64,000 nucleotides of DNA from Verrucomicrobiota bacterium (GCA_029556615.1 JAKQDD010000105.1:1-64000), one strand, 5' to 3'; counted from the stretch's first letter, positions 24,801 through 34,099 are shown. Notes: generated by a model not told the origin, from the sequence alone. Numbers and translations: made by a program.

Positions 24801-26681
24801 TCAGCGCGGCTGGCTGAGCCGGGCGCGCACCAGAACGGGGAGGTGTTTAAGCGGGACCGACCCCAGTCCGAGGACCGCCTCGTGATAGCGGCCCAGGTCG
24901 AAGCGGTCTCCCAGCTCATTCTGGATGGACTGTCGGAGGCGGACCATGGCCATGCGACCGACGAAGTAGGTGGAGAGCTGCACCGAGGTTTGCTTGGCGC
25001 GGGCGATTTTGAGGCGCGCTTCTTCCGCGGATTGGAAGGCGCCTTCGGTGAGGAGGGTCATCGCCTCCTGGTCTGACATCCGGGTGCAATGCATCCGGTG
25101 GTCGAGCAGGGCGTTGACCACCGCTCTCAAGTAGAATTTCAGTTGGGTCAACCGCAGCGCCAGATCGCCCTCGCCGTATCCCTGGTCGAGCATCGTTTGC
25201 TCGGTGTACACCGCCCATCCCTCGATGTAGGGGCCGGACTGGATGGCGCGCCGGATGAGCGAGGGGGCGCGGTTGGCGTATTCGAGCTGGACATAGTGTC
25301 CCGGGTAGGCCTCATGGATGGTGAGGATCTGGAGCATGTGCCGGTTGTACTCCTCGAGCAGGCTGCGGACCCGGTCTTCCGGCCAATCAGCGGACGGCGG
25401 GCTGACGGCGTACATGCTGGGGGCCTTGGGATCGAGCGGGGGCGCCGAGTTCAGGTAGGCGACCGAGTTACCGCGTTGGAACTCGGGCATCTCGATGACC
25501 TGGCAGCGGTCCGGGTCGGGCAGCCGGAGGAAATCGCTCTGGCGGATGAAAGTCCGGATCCGGTCGACGGCGGCCTGGGCGTCGCGGACGAGGTCTTTGC
25601 CTTCGCCGTGTTCGAGGCTGACGGCGCGGAGCACGGCGCGGACGGTCTCGCGGCGGCCGGTTTCGTCGGCGGGCGGCAACGCGGTGCGCGGGTGGTACCG
25701 GCTCCAAAGCTGTCGGGCGATGACATACATCTCGGACAGAACCCGGCTGAACTCCGATTCGGCGTCGGCGAGCACCTGGTTGGCCGTGAGTCCGGCGTCC
25801 AGCTCGAGCTCGAGCTTGTGGTGGAACCGGGCGCGGCCCAGGCGCCAATCGCCCGTGGCTCGCGGTCTGAGCTCCTGTTCCAGGAAGCGCTGGTACTCGC
25901 GGAGGAGGGCGGCGGTTTGGGTTCCGAGGGTGGCGACCGCCTGGCGCTGCGGGCTGTTGCCGACGAATTCGAGGATTTCCTTTTCGTAGAACTGGACGGC
26001 GCCCTGGTTTTGGAGGATGGCGGTCTCGAGGACGGCGGCAGGCGGATGCCGCAGGTTGGCTCGGGCCGCGGCGATGACGGCAGGGATCGCCCGCATTCGG
26101 GCGAGGGCATTTGCGATATTGGTCTCCGGGGGCAGGGTCGACTGGGTGAGGAGCAGGAAGACGCTGTCGCTGACGTACTCGCTATAGACCCGGGGATCTT
26201 CCTCGAACGGACGCGTGCGGGTTGCCAGCCAGAGGATCTTGGTCAGCTCGTGCTGGAAGATGTCGTAGTCGACTTGCCCGTCGCGGGAGAGCTGGCGACA
26301 GGGCACTTGGCGGGGAAGGTCTTTGAGGGTCTGGCGGACCAGCGCAGTCCATTCCCGTCGCGCTTCGGGCCGGAGATCCTCGAGTTGGTTGTCGAAGCGG
26401 TGATCGCCGAGGCGGGTGGCCTCGAAGGGCCGCAGGCGGAACATGGCTTCCTGGTACTGGCGAAAGAACTCCTGAAGCGTCGCATCGGCATCTGTGGCCC
26501 CGCCGGCTTCCAGTCCGGCGCCGGTGAGCAGGGTCGCCAAGCCCAGGATGCAGAAGGCGCGGCGCAGGAGATTCTGTGGCCGTATCCGGGAACCGTTCCG
26601 GCCGCGGGCCGAGGACGGCGAGGTTGGCGGATGACCGGGGCGGACCCCGGGGAGGACGTTGTTGGACAGGGAATGCTTCAT
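24801..26681 (-). CDS. DUF885 family putative metallopeptidase
   Basis: The 626-aa protein is a full-length DUF885 member. The family's zinc-peptidase-like centre is visible: HEAYPGHYVQ (HExxxGH form) near residue 460, followed by YIEGWAVYTE about 30 residues later. The N-terminus has about 40 residues before a hydrophobic stretch (FCILGLATLLTGAGLEAGGA), so it may be exported with a long n-region or start at a later methionine. Its ATG overlaps the transglutaminase-like gene's stop (ATGA). Probable role is carboxypeptidase-like peptide hydrolysis, by family inference. Confidence 0.88.
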   Translation of the reverse strand: MKHSLSNNVLPGVRPGHPPTSPSSARGRNGSRIRPQNLLRRAFCILGLATLLTGAGLEAGGATDADATLQEFFRQYQEAMFRLRPFEATRLGDHRFDNQLEDLRPEARREWTALVRQTLKDLPRQVPCRQLSRDGQVDYDIFQHELTKILWLATRTRPFEEDPRVYSEYVSDSVFLLLTQSTLPPETNIANALARMRAIPAVIAAARANLRHPPAAVLETAILQNQGAVQFYEKEILEFVGNSPQRQAVATLGTQTAALLREYQRFLEQELRPRATGDWRLGRARFHHKLELELDAGLTANQVLADAESEFSRVLSEMYVIARQLWSRYHPRTALPPADETGRRETVRAVLRAVSLEHGEGKDLVRDAQAAVDRIRTFIRQSDFLRLPDPDRCQVIEMPEFQRGNSVAYLNSAPPLDPKAPSMYAVSPPSADWPEDRVRSLLEEYNRHMLQILTIHEAYPGHYVQLEYANRAPSLIRRAIQSGPYIEGWAVYTEQTMLDQGYGEGDLALRLTQLKFYLRAVVNALLDHRMHCTRMSDQEAMTLLTEGAFQSAEEARLKIARAKQTSVQLSTYFVGRMAMVRLRQSIQNELGDRFDLGRYHEAVLGLGSVPLKHLPVLVRARLSQPR

Positions 26682-28150
26682 GGTTCGATTTCCTTCCAGA
26701 CGAGACGGCGACGGAACTCAGGGAAGTAGAGGTTTCGGCCTGCGGCTTCGAGTTCGCCGCGTTGGAAATCGACGGGATCGGATCGCAGACTCCGCTTGGG
26801 GGGTGTCAGCGGCTGGTTGTGGTCCCGGTTGGCGGCGAGCCGGTATTGGCTGAGGCCGCCGAAGTAGAAATCGCGGAGCTCGCGGCGCTGGGCGGGGTCG
26901 AGGTCGGTGGCGTACTGGGTGGCGAAGCCGCCCATGTAGGGGTCGACGGGCACCCAGCCGTAGGGGGGGAGGTGGATTTCGCACCAGTCGTGGATGGACT
27001 CAGATCCCGGGAAGAGGCTCCAGCCGGACTGCCAGCGCGCGGGGATTCCGTGAAGGCGGCAGAGGGCGATGAAGAGAAACGCCTGCTGGCCGCAATCGCC
27101 GTACCGATGGGACAGGCAGTAGTCACTCAAGTTCCGGATGGTGCCGTACTCGGGGCTGTAGCTGTAGCGGATGTTGTCGGCGATCCAGTCATAGAACCGG
27201 CGGGCCAGCCGGGCGGGGTTGCGCTCGGCGCCGGCGATTTGGCGGGCCACGGTGCGGAGGGGGCTGGTGAATTCGACATGGGTTTCCTGCCGGGTGTGCC
27301 GGTCGAGGTCGGGATCGAGGGGTCGGGGCAGGGCGACACGAGCGGGGTCGATGTCGAAGTGCACTCCCCAGGCGGTGTAAGCGTACTCAATCCAGATCCG
27401 GGTTTCGGCGTTGGTGGCCGCGGGGTGTTCGACGTACGCGGAGCGGATGGGGCTATCCGGATCCGCCAGGGCTTGCAGCGGGGAGGACGTACCGAGCAGG
27501 GTCAGGCGGTCCTGAAATCCGTAGCGCCGAGGCACAGGAAACCAGGCGCGGACGGTCGTGCCGGGCGGGATGGTGTCGGCGGGCACGGTGAGCGTCATGG
27601 TCACTTGCAACCGCTTCGGCAGCACATACGGCCGCTGTTCCCGGCGGGCGGCATCGCGGATGGCGACAGCGTTCTCCCACGAGAGCCGGGCTTTGCCGGC
27701 GGCGCGCCCGGGGGAGCGCCGTCGTGCTCCGAGCTCGGGGTGTCGGAAGAACAGGTTGCTGATGGCGGTGTCCGCATACCAGCGCGTGCCGTCGATCTGG
27801 ATCGAATCGAAGCGGCCCTCCGCGAGCCAGCGTTCGAACTCGGTCGGCGAAGCATCGACCAGGGACTCCTCGAGCGCGGTCCAGAGGGCCGCTCGGGTCA
27901 GGGGGTAGTCGAGCCGGATGCGCCGCAATCGCTCGCGCTCCTCCTCGAGGCGGAGGCGGTGGGTCGAGCCGGGGCGGGCGGTTTCGAGGGCGCGTTCGAG
28001 GGCGGTTTCCGCCTCGCGGAAGCGTCCCTTGCGTTCGAGTTGGGCGGCGTGATCGAGGACGCCGGCCTGCAGCAGGCCGGCGAGGGCACAGGCCAAGCCG
28101 AGGCCAACCAGCCCGGTTCTTCTGAGGACCGACCGGAGGACTGGGTGCAT
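26678..28150 (-). CDS. Exported transglutaminase-like protein
   Basis: The 490-aa protein begins with a signal-like segment (TGLVGLGLACALAGLLQAG) and has a C-terminal transglutaminase-like fold with the Cys-His-Asp set: Cys in YGDCGQQAFLF, His in IHDWCEIHLPPYGW, Asp in VPVDP. Such bacterial proteins are usually peptidases or amidases rather than cross-linking enzymes. Residues about 170-300 form a beta-rich N-terminal part. It overlaps the DUF885 gene by four bases and lies four bases after the M24 aminopeptidase gene, so the three form one operon. Confidence 0.88.
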   Translation of the reverse strand: MHPVLRSVLRRTGLVGLGLACALAGLLQAGVLDHAAQLERKGRFREAETALERALETARPGSTHRLRLEEERERLRRIRLDYPLTRAALWTALEESLVDASPTEFERWLAEGRFDSIQIDGTRWYADTAISNLFFRHPELGARRRSPGRAAGKARLSWENAVAIRDAARREQRPYVLPKRLQVTMTLTVPADTIPPGTTVRAWFPVPRRYGFQDRLTLLGTSSPLQALADPDSPIRSAYVEHPAATNAETRIWIEYAYTAWGVHFDIDPARVALPRPLDPDLDRHTRQETHVEFTSPLRTVARQIAGAERNPARLARRFYDWIADNIRYSYSPEYGTIRNLSDYCLSHRYGDCGQQAFLFIALCRLHGIPARWQSGWSLFPGSESIHDWCEIHLPPYGWVPVDPYMGGFATQYATDLDPAQRRELRDFYFGGLSQYRLAANRDHNQPLTPPKRSLRSDPVDFQRGELEAAGRNLYFPEFRRRLVWKEIEP

Positions 28151-28154
28151 GGGC

Positions 28155-29471
28155 TTACCGTCGGGCCTTCCGGCCGCGGCGTTGCATCAACTCTTCGATC
28201 GCATCCGCCTCGAGGGGGATGTCGGCCATGAGATCGACGACGCCGTTTTCGGTGATGAGCACGTCGTTTTCGAGGCGGACGGCGAGGCCTTCCTCGCGGA
28301 TGTAGATGCCGGGCTCGACCGTCATGATCCAGCCGGGGGCGAACGGCTCCGTCAGGTAGCCGACGTCGTGAACGTCGAGGCCCAGCGGATGGCCCAGGCC
28401 GTGCATGAAATAGGGCTTGAGCGCGGTGATCTTCCCGTCGGTCGGCCGCAGGTCGCGCGGCCGCAGCAGGCCGAGGTCGACGCATTCCCTGGCGATCATC
28501 TCCTCGGCGGCGTTCTGCCAGTCCGACCATTTCCGGCCGGGCACGAGGCCTTGGATGGATGCGCGGAGGACGCGCAGGACGGCATTGTAGACCTGGCGCT
28601 GACGGCGGGTGAACCGGCCATTGACGGGGACGGTGCGGGTCAGATCGGAGTTGTAGTTGGCGTAGGCCGCCCCGACGTCGAGCAGCAGCAGTTCGCCGTT
28701 CCGGCACTGGCGGTCGTTGTCGAGGTAGTGGAGGACACAGGCATTGCCCCCGGAGGCGATGATCGGGTTGTAGGCGAACGTTCCCCGCTGCCGGATGAAC
28801 TCGTGGGCGAACTCGGCTTCGACCTCATGTTCCCACACGCCGGGCTGCACGAAGCGGCAGACCCGCTTGAAGGCGTCGCGGGTGATGCCGCAGGCGCGGC
28901 GGAGCAGGTCGACCTCGATGGGCGACTTGGTAACGCGCAGGCGGTGCATGAGGGGCGCGAGCCGGCGGTAGGTGTGGAGCGGATAGCGCTCCTGGACCTC
29001 GCGGACAAACCGGGCTTCGCGCGTGGTGACGACGATCTGCGCCCGCTTGTGCTCGTTCGCGTCCAGGTAGACTTGATCTGCCTCGCACATCAGCTTGTGG
29101 AACAAGGCCGGGAAATCCTTCAGCCAATGGACGTTCTGGATGCCGGTGACGCGGCGCGCTTCCTCGATCGTGAGCTTGTGGCCCTCCCAGACCGCAATCA
29201 GGTCGCTGGTCTCCCGCAGGAACAACAACTCGCGCTGTCGCTCGTCGTCCGCGTCCGGGAACAGGACCAGGACGGATTCTTCCTGCTCGACGCCGGTGAG
29301 GAAGAAGAGGTCGGTGTTCGGCACCATGCGGAGGGTGCCGTCCGCATTGGTGGGGAGCAGATCGTTGGCATTGACGACGGCCATGGCATGGGGCGGCAGC
29401 AACTGGCGGAGCCGCGCCCGGTTCTCCTTGAACAACTCGGTCGGTATGGGCTGATGACGCATGGCCGGCAT
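28155..29471 (-). CDS. M24 family Xaa-Pro aminopeptidase
   Basis: A dinuclear-metal aminopeptidase of the pita-bread fold that removes residues N-terminal to proline. The 438-aa protein has an N-terminal aminopeptidase P domain (LFKENRARLRQLLP) and the metal ligands in LLLDVGAAYANYNSDLTRT, HGLGHPLGLDVHDVG, VEPGIYI and RLENDVLIT. Methionines at 29471 and 29462 are both suitable starts; the longer frame from 29555 adds a Pro/Arg-rich segment unlikely to be coding. First gene of the run to the transglutaminase-like, DUF885 and POT genes. Close relative of E. coli PepP. Confidence 0.92.
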   Translation of the reverse strand: MPAMRHQPIPTELFKENRARLRQLLPPHAMAVVNANDLLPTNADGTLRMVPNTDLFFLTGVEQEESVLVLFPDADDERQRELLFLRETSDLIAVWEGHKLTIEEARRVTGIQNVHWLKDFPALFHKLMCEADQVYLDANEHKRAQIVVTTREARFVREVQERYPLHTYRRLAPLMHRLRVTKSPIEVDLLRRACGITRDAFKRVCRFVQPGVWEHEVEAEFAHEFIRQRGTFAYNPIIASGGNACVLHYLDNDRQCRNGELLLLDVGAAYANYNSDLTRTVPVNGRFTRRQRQVYNAVLRVLRASIQGLVPGRKWSDWQNAAEEMIARECVDLGLLRPRDLRPTDGKITALKPYFMHGLGHPLGLDVHDVGYLTEPFAPGWIMTVEPGIYIREEGLAVRLENDVLITENGVVDLMADIPLEADAIEELMQRRGRKARR

Positions 29472-29613
29472 CGTGCACCCCGTCCGGCCCGGCGACAAGC
29501 TCCGCGTTCGCCGGGGGGGGCATGGCCGCGCAGGATCGATCGTAGCGAGTGTCACCGGGTGATTGTCGCTCGCTCCTTACAGACCGCTGGCGGGTATGCT
29601 CCTTCCTCGCTTC

Positions 29614-29636
29614 GCGCCCCAGGCCATTTGGGGCGC
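29614..29636. terminator. GC-rich hairpin between DUF3748 and aminopeptidase genes
   Basis: GCGCCCC and GGGGCGC form a 7-bp perfect stem in the 216-bp space after the DUF3748 gene (minus strand). No T-run follows, so termination is possible but not shown. The rest of this gap holds nothing else I can identify. Confidence 0.3.
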
Positions 29637-29687
29637 AACGAAACACCAGCCGTTTGTGAGACACTACACTAATGTGCTGACGGCCCC

Positions 29688-31118
29688 TTACGGAACGCTT
29701 CGGGGCACCGGCGTCGGCGGCGCCCAGTCCACAACGCAGATCTGGTTTGCGGCCGTGCCGTCGGAGGCGCGATGGCGGATGAAGGCGATCCGGCGGCCGT
29801 CCGGGGAGAACACGCAGGCCTCGGGACGCGGAGACTCGGGCTCGTCGCATCGCGGGGTCAACCGGCGTGTTTCGCCGGAGCTCGCATCGGTCACGCAGAC
29901 GCTTCGGTCCATGACATGGGCGAGCCAGCGGCCATCGGGGCTCCAGGTGAACGTCGAGGCGATCGGGTGCGGGTTGTGGGTGACTTGGACGGGGGAGCCT
30001 CCATTGGGGGAGACGGTCCACACCTGGACCACGCCGGCGTCGTCTTTCATCAGAAACGCGATGCGGGTTCCGTCCGGGGACGCCCGGAGCCAATGGCGCG
30101 GGCCTTGGATGCCGGGGTGGGGGCGGTCCGCGGTGCGGGTGAGGCGGCGCTGGCGGGCGCCCTTTGGCGGCGCCGGCCGGCGCGTGGCGGTGCCGGGCAG
30201 CGGGCCATCGCCGGGGATCGAGAGGTCTTCGGGCAGATCGACGAGGTAGACCTCGGCGATCGTCTGGCCGCGCGGCGTGACCACGTGGCCCTGGAAAGCC
30301 AGCGCCCGACGCTGTCGGGTGCCGTCGGGTCGCACGTAGCCTTCGGTGCCGATCCAGCCCTCCTCGCACGCGCGCAGGATGTCATCCGATCCCGGAGCGG
30401 GATTAGCCGTGGTCCGAGTGGCCAGCACACAGAAGTACTCGCCGTCGTGGTTTCGCGGATGGTCCCGCGACACGCGGACGGGCCGGCCCGGCGCGCCCAC
30501 GCCGACGTTGCGCAGGTTCGCGTCGTGCTCGGGTGTGTCGTCGGTGAACCCGGCCAGGAGGGCGTCCTCGTAGGTGAAACTGATCCAGTCGCCGCGGGGA
30601 TCCCAGACATGGACATGCGACCCGCCCCGGAGGGCGCCTGGGGTGAACGGCGGCACGAGATCCCGGGCGTCGAATGGCATTCCGGTTCCCGGCCGCGAGG
30701 TATCGACGATGAGTCCGTGGCGATGAAAGGCGGAGTACTGCCAGTCCGGGGTGGGGTTTTGGGGGCCGAGGATGAACGCGACGCGCGGTTCGCTCGGGTG
30801 ATGGGTCACGACGCCGCAGCGGGCGCCCTGTTGCGCCTGGTAGAGCGTCTGGACGCGGCCGGTGTCCGCGTGCACCTGCTCGATCCGGTCGCCGTCGAAG
30901 CGTTCTCCCGCGGGGTCCGACCGGACATCGTAGACGATCCAGGCGCCGTCCGGGGACCAGACGCCGGTATTGGTCAGGATCCGGCCGCCGGGGCCGCGGG
31001 TGATCTGGCGTTCGCTCGGGTTCATAGGCAAGTCGGCGGGGGGCGCGAGGGCGAGGGCCGCCCACCCCGCGAGGGTGAAGGCCAGTGCCCGAGTCCACCC
31101 CTGGCATCCGAGGGTCAT
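29688..31118 (-). CDS. DUF3748 (YidR-like) beta-propeller protein
   Basis: A 476-aa protein related to E. coli YidR. It starts MTLGCQGWTRALAF followed by a hydrophobic export-like segment and has TolB-like propeller blades: VWSPDGAWIVYD, RASPDGTRIAFL, TWSPDGRWLAHV, VFSPDGRRIAFI. The conserved stretch HHPSEPRVAFILGPQNP is typical of the family. Biochemical function unknown. The start at 31118 follows the UroD-like gene's stop by 11 bp; a much longer open frame upstream is antisense-type noise within that gene. Likely co-transcribed with the UroD-like gene. Confidence 0.85.
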   Translation of the reverse strand: MTLGCQGWTRALAFTLAGWAALALAPPADLPMNPSERQITRGPGGRILTNTGVWSPDGAWIVYDVRSDPAGERFDGDRIEQVHADTGRVQTLYQAQQGARCGVVTHHPSEPRVAFILGPQNPTPDWQYSAFHRHGLIVDTSRPGTGMPFDARDLVPPFTPGALRGGSHVHVWDPRGDWISFTYEDALLAGFTDDTPEHDANLRNVGVGAPGRPVRVSRDHPRNHDGEYFCVLATRTTANPAPGSDDILRACEEGWIGTEGYVRPDGTRQRRALAFQGHVVTPRGQTIAEVYLVDLPEDLSIPGDGPLPGTATRRPAPPKGARQRRLTRTADRPHPGIQGPRHWLRASPDGTRIAFLMKDDAGVVQVWTVSPNGGSPVQVTHNPHPIASTFTWSPDGRWLAHVMDRSVCVTDASSGETRRLTPRCDEPESPRPEACVFSPDGRRIAFIRHRASDGTAANQICVVDWAPPTPVPRSVP

Positions 31119-31129
31119 GAAGCGGCGTC

Positions 31130-32389
31130 TCAGCCGCCGCTGTCGCGGACGGCTTTGAACAGGGCGAGCATGTTCTCGAGCGGGGTGTTCCCCTGGATGT
31201 TGTGGATCGCATCGAACACGTAGCCGCCGTCCTGGTTGAAGATCTCGATCCGCTCGCGCACCTCGCGGTAGACCTCGTCGGGCGTGCCAAACGGGAGCGT
31301 CTTTTGTGTGTCGACACCGCCGCCCCAGAAGACCAGGTCCTTTCCGAATTCGCGCTTCAGCCGGACGGGGTCCATCTCCGCGGCGGAACACTGGACTGGG
31401 TTCAGAACGTCGAAGCCCGCCTCGATGAAATGCGGGATCAACCGGTAGACGGACCCGCAGGAATGGATGAACGTCCGCCACCGGGTTTGGCGGTGGATGA
31501 GATCGTTCACCCGGCGGTGGAAGGGCTGGAACAGGTCACAGTAGGTCGCCGGCGACACAAACGGCCCCCGCTGCGTGCCGAAGTCGGTTCCGGTGATCAT
31601 GGCCACCTGCACCTTATCTCCGATGAGATCGATGAGGGTCTTGATGTTCTGGAGGGCGATGGCGCACTGGCGCTCGAATACTTCGAGCACGTACGACCGG
31701 CGGGTCTTGGTGGACACATACCACTCGGTGACATCGCGGATTCCCTTCGGATGCTTCAAGAATGGCGCGGGCACGAGCGCGATGTCGCCGAAACCGGTGC
31801 CTGGCACGACGAGGATCGCGCCGGCGTCCGGTCGTGCGTCCCGCCACGCGGCCAGCTGGCGGTAGTGATCGAGGTCGGCCGGGGACAGCAGGCCGAATTC
31901 CTCGAGGTTATCCGCCGGATCGAGCGTTTCCTCGACGATCGGGTCCTGACGGACCGTCGAGTCGAAGAAGTAGGCTCCCTCGGGCATGAAACCGCTCGGG
32001 GGCACGCTCGTGTCGCCCTCGGCGTAGATGTACCAACCGCCGTCGGGGGCGCGGGTGACGTTGAACTGGCCGGGCACCAGGCAGGGCGTGCCGTCGAACA
32101 GGGTGAACGGTTTCCAGTCCCGCCCTTCGGTGCCGAACATCGACCGCCGCGACAGCATGCCGATCACATCGATGCCCAGCGCCTCGCGGAGGCGATCGTC
32201 CACCTCCCCCAGCATCTGGTACGGTTCGATCACCTTCACGCGATGGTCGGGCTCACCGAGCAAACGCTGCCGGAGCCGGTGCACCGCCGACACGTGAATA
32301 CCGGTCACCGCCGTGGCCCCGAAGTCCATGGGTACACGGTCCGGGGTTCGATGCTCGAGGGCGGCCTGCAGACGTTCGCGGCTCGTCAT
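31130..32389 (-). CDS. Uroporphyrinogen decarboxylase-like methyltransferase (URO-D/MtaA group)
   Basis: The 419-aa protein starts MTSRERLQAALEHRTPDRVP, the opening of the URO-D superfamily branch that includes corrinoid methyltransferases (MtaA, CmuA) and many uncharacterised proteins. C-terminal features include FIHSCGSVYRLIPHFIEAG, the position of zinc ligands in the methyltransferase branch, and WGGGVDTQKTLPFG. The N-terminal signature of true HemE is absent, so heme synthesis is unlikely. In Verrucomicrobia such genes are common beside carbohydrate genes; the substrate is unknown. A short gap leads into the DUF3748 gene. Confidence 0.88.
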   Translation of the reverse strand: MTSRERLQAALEHRTPDRVPMDFGATAVTGIHVSAVHRLRQRLLGEPDHRVKVIEPYQMLGEVDDRLREALGIDVIGMLSRRSMFGTEGRDWKPFTLFDGTPCLVPGQFNVTRAPDGGWYIYAEGDTSVPPSGFMPEGAYFFDSTVRQDPIVEETLDPADNLEEFGLLSPADLDHYRQLAAWRDARPDAGAILVVPGTGFGDIALVPAPFLKHPKGIRDVTEWYVSTKTRRSYVLEVFERQCAIALQNIKTLIDLIGDKVQVAMITGTDFGTQRGPFVSPATYCDLFQPFHRRVNDLIHRQTRWRTFIHSCGSVYRLIPHFIEAGFDVLNPVQCSAAEMDPVRLKREFGKDLVFWGGGVDTQKTLPFGTPDEVYREVRERIEIFNQDGGYVFDAIHNIQGNTPLENMLALFKAVRDSGG

Positions 32390-32572
32390 AGTGATGGGTC
32401 CTTTGCGGGCATTATCCAGGTCCAGGGCGGGGGAAGCGAGCCCGAAGTGAAAGCAGGGGGACCGGTTCAGCGCCGCGAGAGAGAAGGCGATGCCGCGACG
32501 GAGCAGAAGAATGGCCGCGAAGAGGCAAACCGAGCCCCTTGTCAGACATAATCTGCCAACATGTTGTCTCCT

Positions 32573-32760
32573 TCGCCCCCTCGACTGCGCTCGGGGGAGA
32601 GGGCCGGCCTGTCCGCCGTAGCCTTGGCGGAGGCCGAGGAGAGGAGGGGCCTTCGTCACTCCGCGGGCGGGGCCCCCCTCTCCCTCGATCCCTCCCCCCG
32701 CTCCGTGGTCGCAGGGGGAGGGAAGAACCGGTGCGCGGACTCGATGCGGCGATCGGCGTT
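32573..32760. repeat. Structured repeat family D, copy 2, with mini-hairpin E
   Basis: Contains CCCTCGATCCCTCCCCC, GGTCGCAGGGGGAGGGA and GCGCGGACTCGATGC in the same order as the copy at 3.4-3.5 kb. TCCCTCCCCC and GGGGGAGGGA are inverted repeats. An inverted E mini-hairpin (CCTGTCCGCCGTAGCCTTGG) lies at 32608-32634. Confidence 0.6.
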
Positions 32761-32766
32761 CGCGGA

Positions 32767-32796
32767 CTTCGCTGGGTCTGAGGCGCGCCTCGCTAG
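32767..32796 (+). repeat. Composite repeat, fragment of module B end
   Basis: CGCTGGGTCTGAGGCGCGCC then TCGCTAG match the right end of module B; the rest is missing. It follows family D copy 2 and precedes the SMP-30 gene. Confidence 0.6.
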
Positions 32797-32876
32797 CGAT
32801 GTTCTTGAAAGTGCAGCGAGGGTCTCTTAATCTTCAAGGAAGTCACTTGGGCCGTGGAATCGCCCACATTATCCCG

Positions 32877-33941
32877 ATGAAACGTCATCGCTCGCTACTC
32901 CTGCTGGCCGCGGCCAGCGTGTTCCTGGCCGCCGGTTTTTCCGCAAGCGGCGCGGACGCCGAGGCTGGCTCGAAGAAAGCCCAGTCGAAGGCTCAACCGA
33001 AGGTGTATCCGACTTTCGGCACGATCGAGCGGCTGGATCCCGCGCTCGACGCCCTGATTGCCCCCGGGGCGGTCATCGAGAAGCTCGTGGGCGGCCTCGA
33101 ATGGGCCGAGGGCCCGGTTTGGAATCGCAAGACGCAGACGCTGTTGTTTTCGGATGTGCCCCGGAACGTGATCTTCGAGTGGCGCGAGGGGGTGGGGACG
33201 CGCGACTACCTGTTTCCGAGCGGGTACACGGGTCGGACGCCGCGCGGCGGGTCACCGGGATCCAACGGGCTGACGCTGGATGCCGAGGGCCGGCTGGTGA
33301 TTTGCATGCACGGCGACCGTCTGATCGGGCGGCTCGAGAAGGCCAACGCGTTCACCGTGCTCGCCGAATACTACCGGGGACGCCGCTTCAACAGTCCGAA
33401 CGACCTTGTGTACCGCTCGAACGGGGATCTGTACTTCACCGATCCTCCCTACGGTCTGGAGAAAGGAAACCAGGACCCGACCCAGGAGCTGTTGTTCAGC
33501 GGCGTTTACCTGTTGCGCCGCGGAGGCGATGTGGTGCTATTGACCCGGGACCTGGCGTTTCCGAACGGCGTTGCGTTGTCCCCGGACGAGAAGACGCTGT
33601 ACGTTGCGGTGTCGGACCCGGCGCGTCCGGTCATCATGGCGTACGCGGTCAAGGCGGACGGGACGCTGGGGGAGGGCCGGGTGTTTTTCGACGCCGCGCC
33701 GCTGGCGGCGGGTCGTCAGGGGTTGCCGGACGGGCTGAAGGTGGACGTCAAAGGCAACGTGTTTGCCACCGGCCCGGGGGGCGTGCTGGTGCTCTCGCCG
33801 GAAGGCCGCCACCTGGGGACGATCAATCCGGGGCTAACGACCGCGAATTGCGCCTGGGGCGACAGCGGGTCGACGCTCTACCTGACCGCCAATACGCACC
33901 TGTGCCGGGTGCGCACGCTGACGAAGGGGCGATTGCCCTAG
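32877..33941 (+). CDS. Exported SMP-30/gluconolactonase family protein
   Basis: The 354-aa protein has a signal peptide (SLLLLAAASVFLAAGFSASG then ADA), a short Lys/Ala linker, and a six-bladed propeller of the SMP-30/gluconolaconase/LRE type: GGLEWAEGPVWN, SNGLTLDAEGRLVI, FNSPNDLVYRSNGDLYFTDP and FPNGVALSPDEKTLYV. The metal-site residues Glu (WAEGPVW), Asn (SPNDLV) and Asp (LPDGLKVD) are present. Probably a periplasmic sugar-lactone hydrolase. The start at 32877 places the signal peptide first. A long hairpin follows the stop. The next gene on the other strand encodes 6-phosphogluconate dehydrogenase, a possible pathway partner. Confidence 0.92.
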   Translation: MKRHRSLLLLAAASVFLAAGFSASGADAEAGSKKAQSKAQPKVYPTFGTIERLDPALDALIAPGAVIEKLVGGLEWAEGPVWNRKTQTLLFSDVPRNVIFEWREGVGTRDYLFPSGYTGRTPRGGSPGSNGLTLDAEGRLVICMHGDRLIGRLEKANAFTVLAEYYRGRRFNSPNDLVYRSNGDLYFTDPPYGLEKGNQDPTQELLFSGVYLLRRGGDVVLLTRDLAFPNGVALSPDEKTLYVAVSDPARPVIMAYAVKADGTLGEGRVFFDAAPLAAGRQGLPDGLKVDVKGNVFATGPGGVLVLSPEGRHLGTINPGLTTANCAWGDSGSTLYLTANTHLCRVRTLTKGRLP

Positions 33942-33983
33942 CCCGGAAATCTCACCGAAGCACCGGTGCCAGGATTTCCGGGC
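33941..33983 (+). terminator. Hairpin terminator after SMP-30 gene
   Basis: GCCCGGAAATC and GATTTCCGGGC form an 11-bp perfect stem starting in the last base of the TAG stop; TTT follows after one base. The U-run is short, so strength is uncertain. Confidence 0.55.
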
Positions 33984-33987
33984 TTTG

Positions 33988-34099
33988 GCAACACCGCGCC
34001 CTGAGTGCAGGAAGAGGGGATGAAGCGGCCTCGGGACACGCACGCTCGTCCCGACACGGCGCAGTCTCTTCCCCTGCCCTCGTTTGGGCGCGGTGTTGC
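33988..34099. repeat. 112-bp palindromic element
   Basis: The ends GCAACACCGCGCCC and GGGCGCGGTGTTGC are a perfect 14-bp inverted repeat. Inside, CGGGAC and GTCCCG pair, and GCAGG/CCTGC with the nearby GAAGA/TCTTC extend the structure, so the whole segment can fold into a long hairpin. It touches the module B copy at 34105. No second copy is obvious in this window. Confidence 0.6.
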
